Below are positions 5,401 through 6,630 of a stretch of 6,630 nt of DNA, piece after piece; positions within the stretch are counted from its first letter, which is position 1, and each line of letters begins with the position of its first letter. Under the pieces are notes generated by a model. The model saw only the letters and a program-made list of their open reading frames with translations, made no database searches and had not been told where the DNA came from. Made by a program: the position numbers and the translations under genes. This stretch comes from JBQTKD01 sp052389435 (GTDB taxonomy: Bacteria > Actinomycetota > Actinomycetes > Sporichthyales > Sporichthyaceae). Location: assembly GCA_052389435.1 (NCBI GenBank), contig JBQTIB010000068.1, positions 1-6,630 of the forward strand. Direction: 5' to 3'.

Positions 5401-6239
5401 TGGGCATCCGCAAATACAAGCCGACCACCCCGGGCCGTCGCGGCTCGAGCGTCGCCGACTTCGTCGAGATCACTCGGTCCACGCCGGAGAAGTCGCTCGT
5501 TCGTCCGCTGCACAGCAAGGGCGGACGCAACAGCGCCGGGCGCATCACCACCCGTCACCAGGGTGGTGGCCACAAGCGCGCCTACCGCGTCATCGACTTC
5601 CGTCGGGCGGACAAGGACGGCGTGCCGGCCAAGGTTGCGCACATCGAGTACGACCCCAACCGCACTGCGCGCATCGCGCTGCTGCACTACGCGGACGGCG
5701 AGAAGCGGTACATCATCGCGCCGAACAAGCTCTCGCAGGGCGACAAGATCGAGACCGGTCCCGGTGCCGACATCAAGCCCGGCAACAACCTTCCGCTGCG
5801 CAACATCCCGCTCGGTACGGTCGTGCACGCAATCGAACTGCGTCCGGGTGGCGGGGCGAAGATCGCCCGCTCGGCCGGCACCGGCGTGCAGGTGCTCGCC
5901 AAGGAGGGCCGTTTCGCCCAGCTGCGCATGCCGTCGGGCGAAATCCGCAACGTCGACATCCGCTGCCGCGCCACCATCGGCGAGGTCGGCAACGCCGAAC
6001 AGTCGAACATCAACTGGGGCAAGGCCGGCCGCATGCGCTGGAAGGGCAAGCGCCCGACCGTCCGCGGTGTCGTCATGAACCCCGTCGACCACCCGCACGG
6101 TGGTGGTGAGGGCAAGACCTCCGGTGGTCGCCACCCGGTCAGCCCGTGGGGTCAGGCGGAAGGCCGGACGCGTCGTCCGAACCGTCCTAGCGACTCGATG
6201 ATCGTCCGCCGTCGTAAGAGCGGGAAGGGCCGGAAGTAA
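5400..6239 (+). CDS. rplB: 50S ribosomal protein L2
   Basis: L2 is one of the most conserved large-subunit proteins. It is needed for subunit association and for organising the peptidyl-transferase region. The product is 279 residues, close to the actinobacterial norm. The N-terminus is MGIRKYKPTTPGRRGSSVADF, and the N-terminal OB-like domain contains GGRNSAGRITTRHQGGGHKR (residues 41-60). The C-terminal SH3-like part carries MNPVDHPHGGGEG (226-238), which holds the functionally important His, then GGRHPVSPWG and a basic tail RRRKSGKGRK. The ATG at 5400 follows GGAGGG at 5383-5388. Unlike the tightly overlapping genes before it, rplB is separated from rplW by a 94-nt structured spacer, so its translation may be set independently or through that structure. 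The stop shares one base with rpsS (TAATG). Confidence 0.99.
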   Translation: MGIRKYKPTTPGRRGSSVADFVEITRSTPEKSLVRPLHSKGGRNSAGRITTRHQGGGHKRAYRVIDFRRADKDGVPAKVAHIEYDPNRTARIALLHYADGEKRYIIAPNKLSQGDKIETGPGADIKPGNNLPLRNIPLGTVVHAIELRPGGGAKIARSAGTGVQVLAKEGRFAQLRMPSGEIRNVDIRCRATIGEVGNAEQSNINWGKAGRMRWKGKRPTVRGVVMNPVDHPHGGGEGKTSGGRHPVSPWGQAEGRTRRPNRPSDSMIVRRRKSGKGRK

Positions 6240-6520
6240 TGCCTCGCAGTCTGAAGAAGGGCCCGTTCGTCGACGGCCACCTCGCCAAGAAGGTCGAGGT
6301 GCAGAACGACAAGGGCACCAAGAACGTCATCAAGACCTGGTCGCGGCGTTCGATGATCATCCCCGAGATGCTCGGGCACACGATCGCCGTGCACGACGGG
6401 CGCAAGCACATCCCGGTGTTCGTCACCGAGTCGATGGTCGGTCACAAGCTCGGCGAGTTCGCGCCGACCCGGACCTTCCGCGGCCACGTGAAGGAAGACC
6501 GCAAGGCCAAGCGCCGCTAG
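6239..6520 (+). CDS. rpsS: 30S ribosomal protein S19
   Basis: S19 is a small-subunit head protein near the A-site finger bridge that binds 16S rRNA with S13. The product is 93 residues, full family length. It begins MPRSLKKGPFVDGHLAKKVE, contains TWSRRSMIIPEMLGHTIAVHDGRKHIPVFV (about residues 33-62), MVGHKLGEFAPTRTFRGH (about 66-83), and ends in a basic tail. The ATG shares its A with the rplB TAA stop, and GGGAAGGG (6222-6229), inside the end of rplB, is the likely ribosome-binding site. The next gene expected in the canonical order is rplV, which is lost in the artefactual tail. Confidence 0.99.
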   Translation: MPRSLKKGPFVDGHLAKKVEVQNDKGTKNVIKTWSRRSMIIPEMLGHTIAVHDGRKHIPVFVTESMVGHKLGEFAPTRTFRGHVKEDRKAKRR

Positions 6521-6526
6521 ACAGTC

Positions 6527-6533
6527 GGGGGAG
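6527..6533 (+). promoter_or_regulatory. Possible ribosome-binding site of the missing rplV
   Basis: GGGGGAG lies six bases after the rpsS stop, where the rplV ribosome-binding site would be expected. It runs directly into the poly-G tail, so only about 6521-6534 can be trusted as genomic, and even this call is tentative. Confidence 0.3.
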
Positions 6534-6534
6534 T

Positions 6535-6630
6535 GGGGGGGGGGGGGGGGGGGGGGGGGCGGGCGCCCCCCGCCCCCCCACCCACAACCAAACACAAACA
6601 AACAAAAAAACCAACAACCCCACCCACAAC
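6535..6630. other. Low-complexity tail, probable sequencing or assembly artefact
   Basis: An uninterrupted run of 25 G (6535-6559) leads through a short G/C junction (6560-6572) into 58 bases (6573-6630) containing only A and C. On the other strand this is a G/T-only stretch leading into G-rich sequence, as expected from two-colour Illumina reads losing signal, where dark cycles are called G. No rplV sequence is present where it should start, and the composition breaks sharply from the rest of the window. Proline-rich or glycine-rich frames across it should not be annotated. Confidence 0.85.

Noticed and set aside
5315..6109. 264-codon frame starting in the spacer and running through rplB in another frame
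   Set aside because: From the rplB start onward it is an Arg/His/Pro/Gln-rich shadow of L2, which is unmistakable in its own frame.
6152..6629. Minus-strand frames reaching into the tail (Pro-rich and Gly-rich proteins)
   Set aside because: Their distinctive ends are translated from the poly-G/poly-C and A/C-only artefact, and the rest is antisense to rplB and rpsS.

Overview
This is a bacterial str/S10 translation-gene block from a high-GC actinobacterium. The evidence is the GC-rich third codon positions, the GTG starts (tuf, rplD, rplW), and actinobacterial-type EF-Tu, S10 and L3 sequences, for example NKAD in EF-Tu G4, the S10 N-terminus MAGQKIRIRLKAYDHEVID, and GSIGAC in L3. Genus cannot be fixed from the sequence alone. 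All genes are on the + strand.

Layout: the window opens inside fusA (EF-G, about 40-45 N-terminal residues missing at the edge) and continues with tuf (EF-Tu). A strong GC hairpin follows tuf and is the likely boundary between the str and S10 transcription units. Then come rpsJ (S10), rplC (L3), rplD (L4), rplW (L23), an unusual 94-nt spacer, rplB (L2) and rpsS (S19). rplC/rplD and rplD/rplW overlap by four bases (GTGA), and rplB/rpsS by one base (TAATG), so translational coupling is likely. The next gene in the canonical order would be rplV, but the window ends in a low-complexity tail (25 consecutive G, a G/C junction, then 58 bases with only A and C). That tail looks like a sequencing or assembly artefact rather than genome.

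Together the products supply translocation (EF-G), aminoacyl-tRNA delivery (EF-Tu), and early-assembly or tunnel/peptidyl-transferase-region ribosomal proteins. All appear intact and ordinary, apart from the edge truncation of fusA.

The one part that is not ordinary is the rplW-rplB spacer. It carries a near-perfect 16-bp direct repeat that duplicates the last codons of rplW (GGPVS-stop) just before rplB. Between the copies lies a long imperfect hairpin with a GCGA tetraloop, and one hairpin segment is also complementary to both repeat copies. A 32-residue reading frame spans the spacer exactly, overlapping the rplW stop as GTGA and the rplB start as TAATG. It may be an inserted palindromic element, an RNA switch over the rplB ribosome-binding site, a small coupled gene, or a lineage-specific accident.
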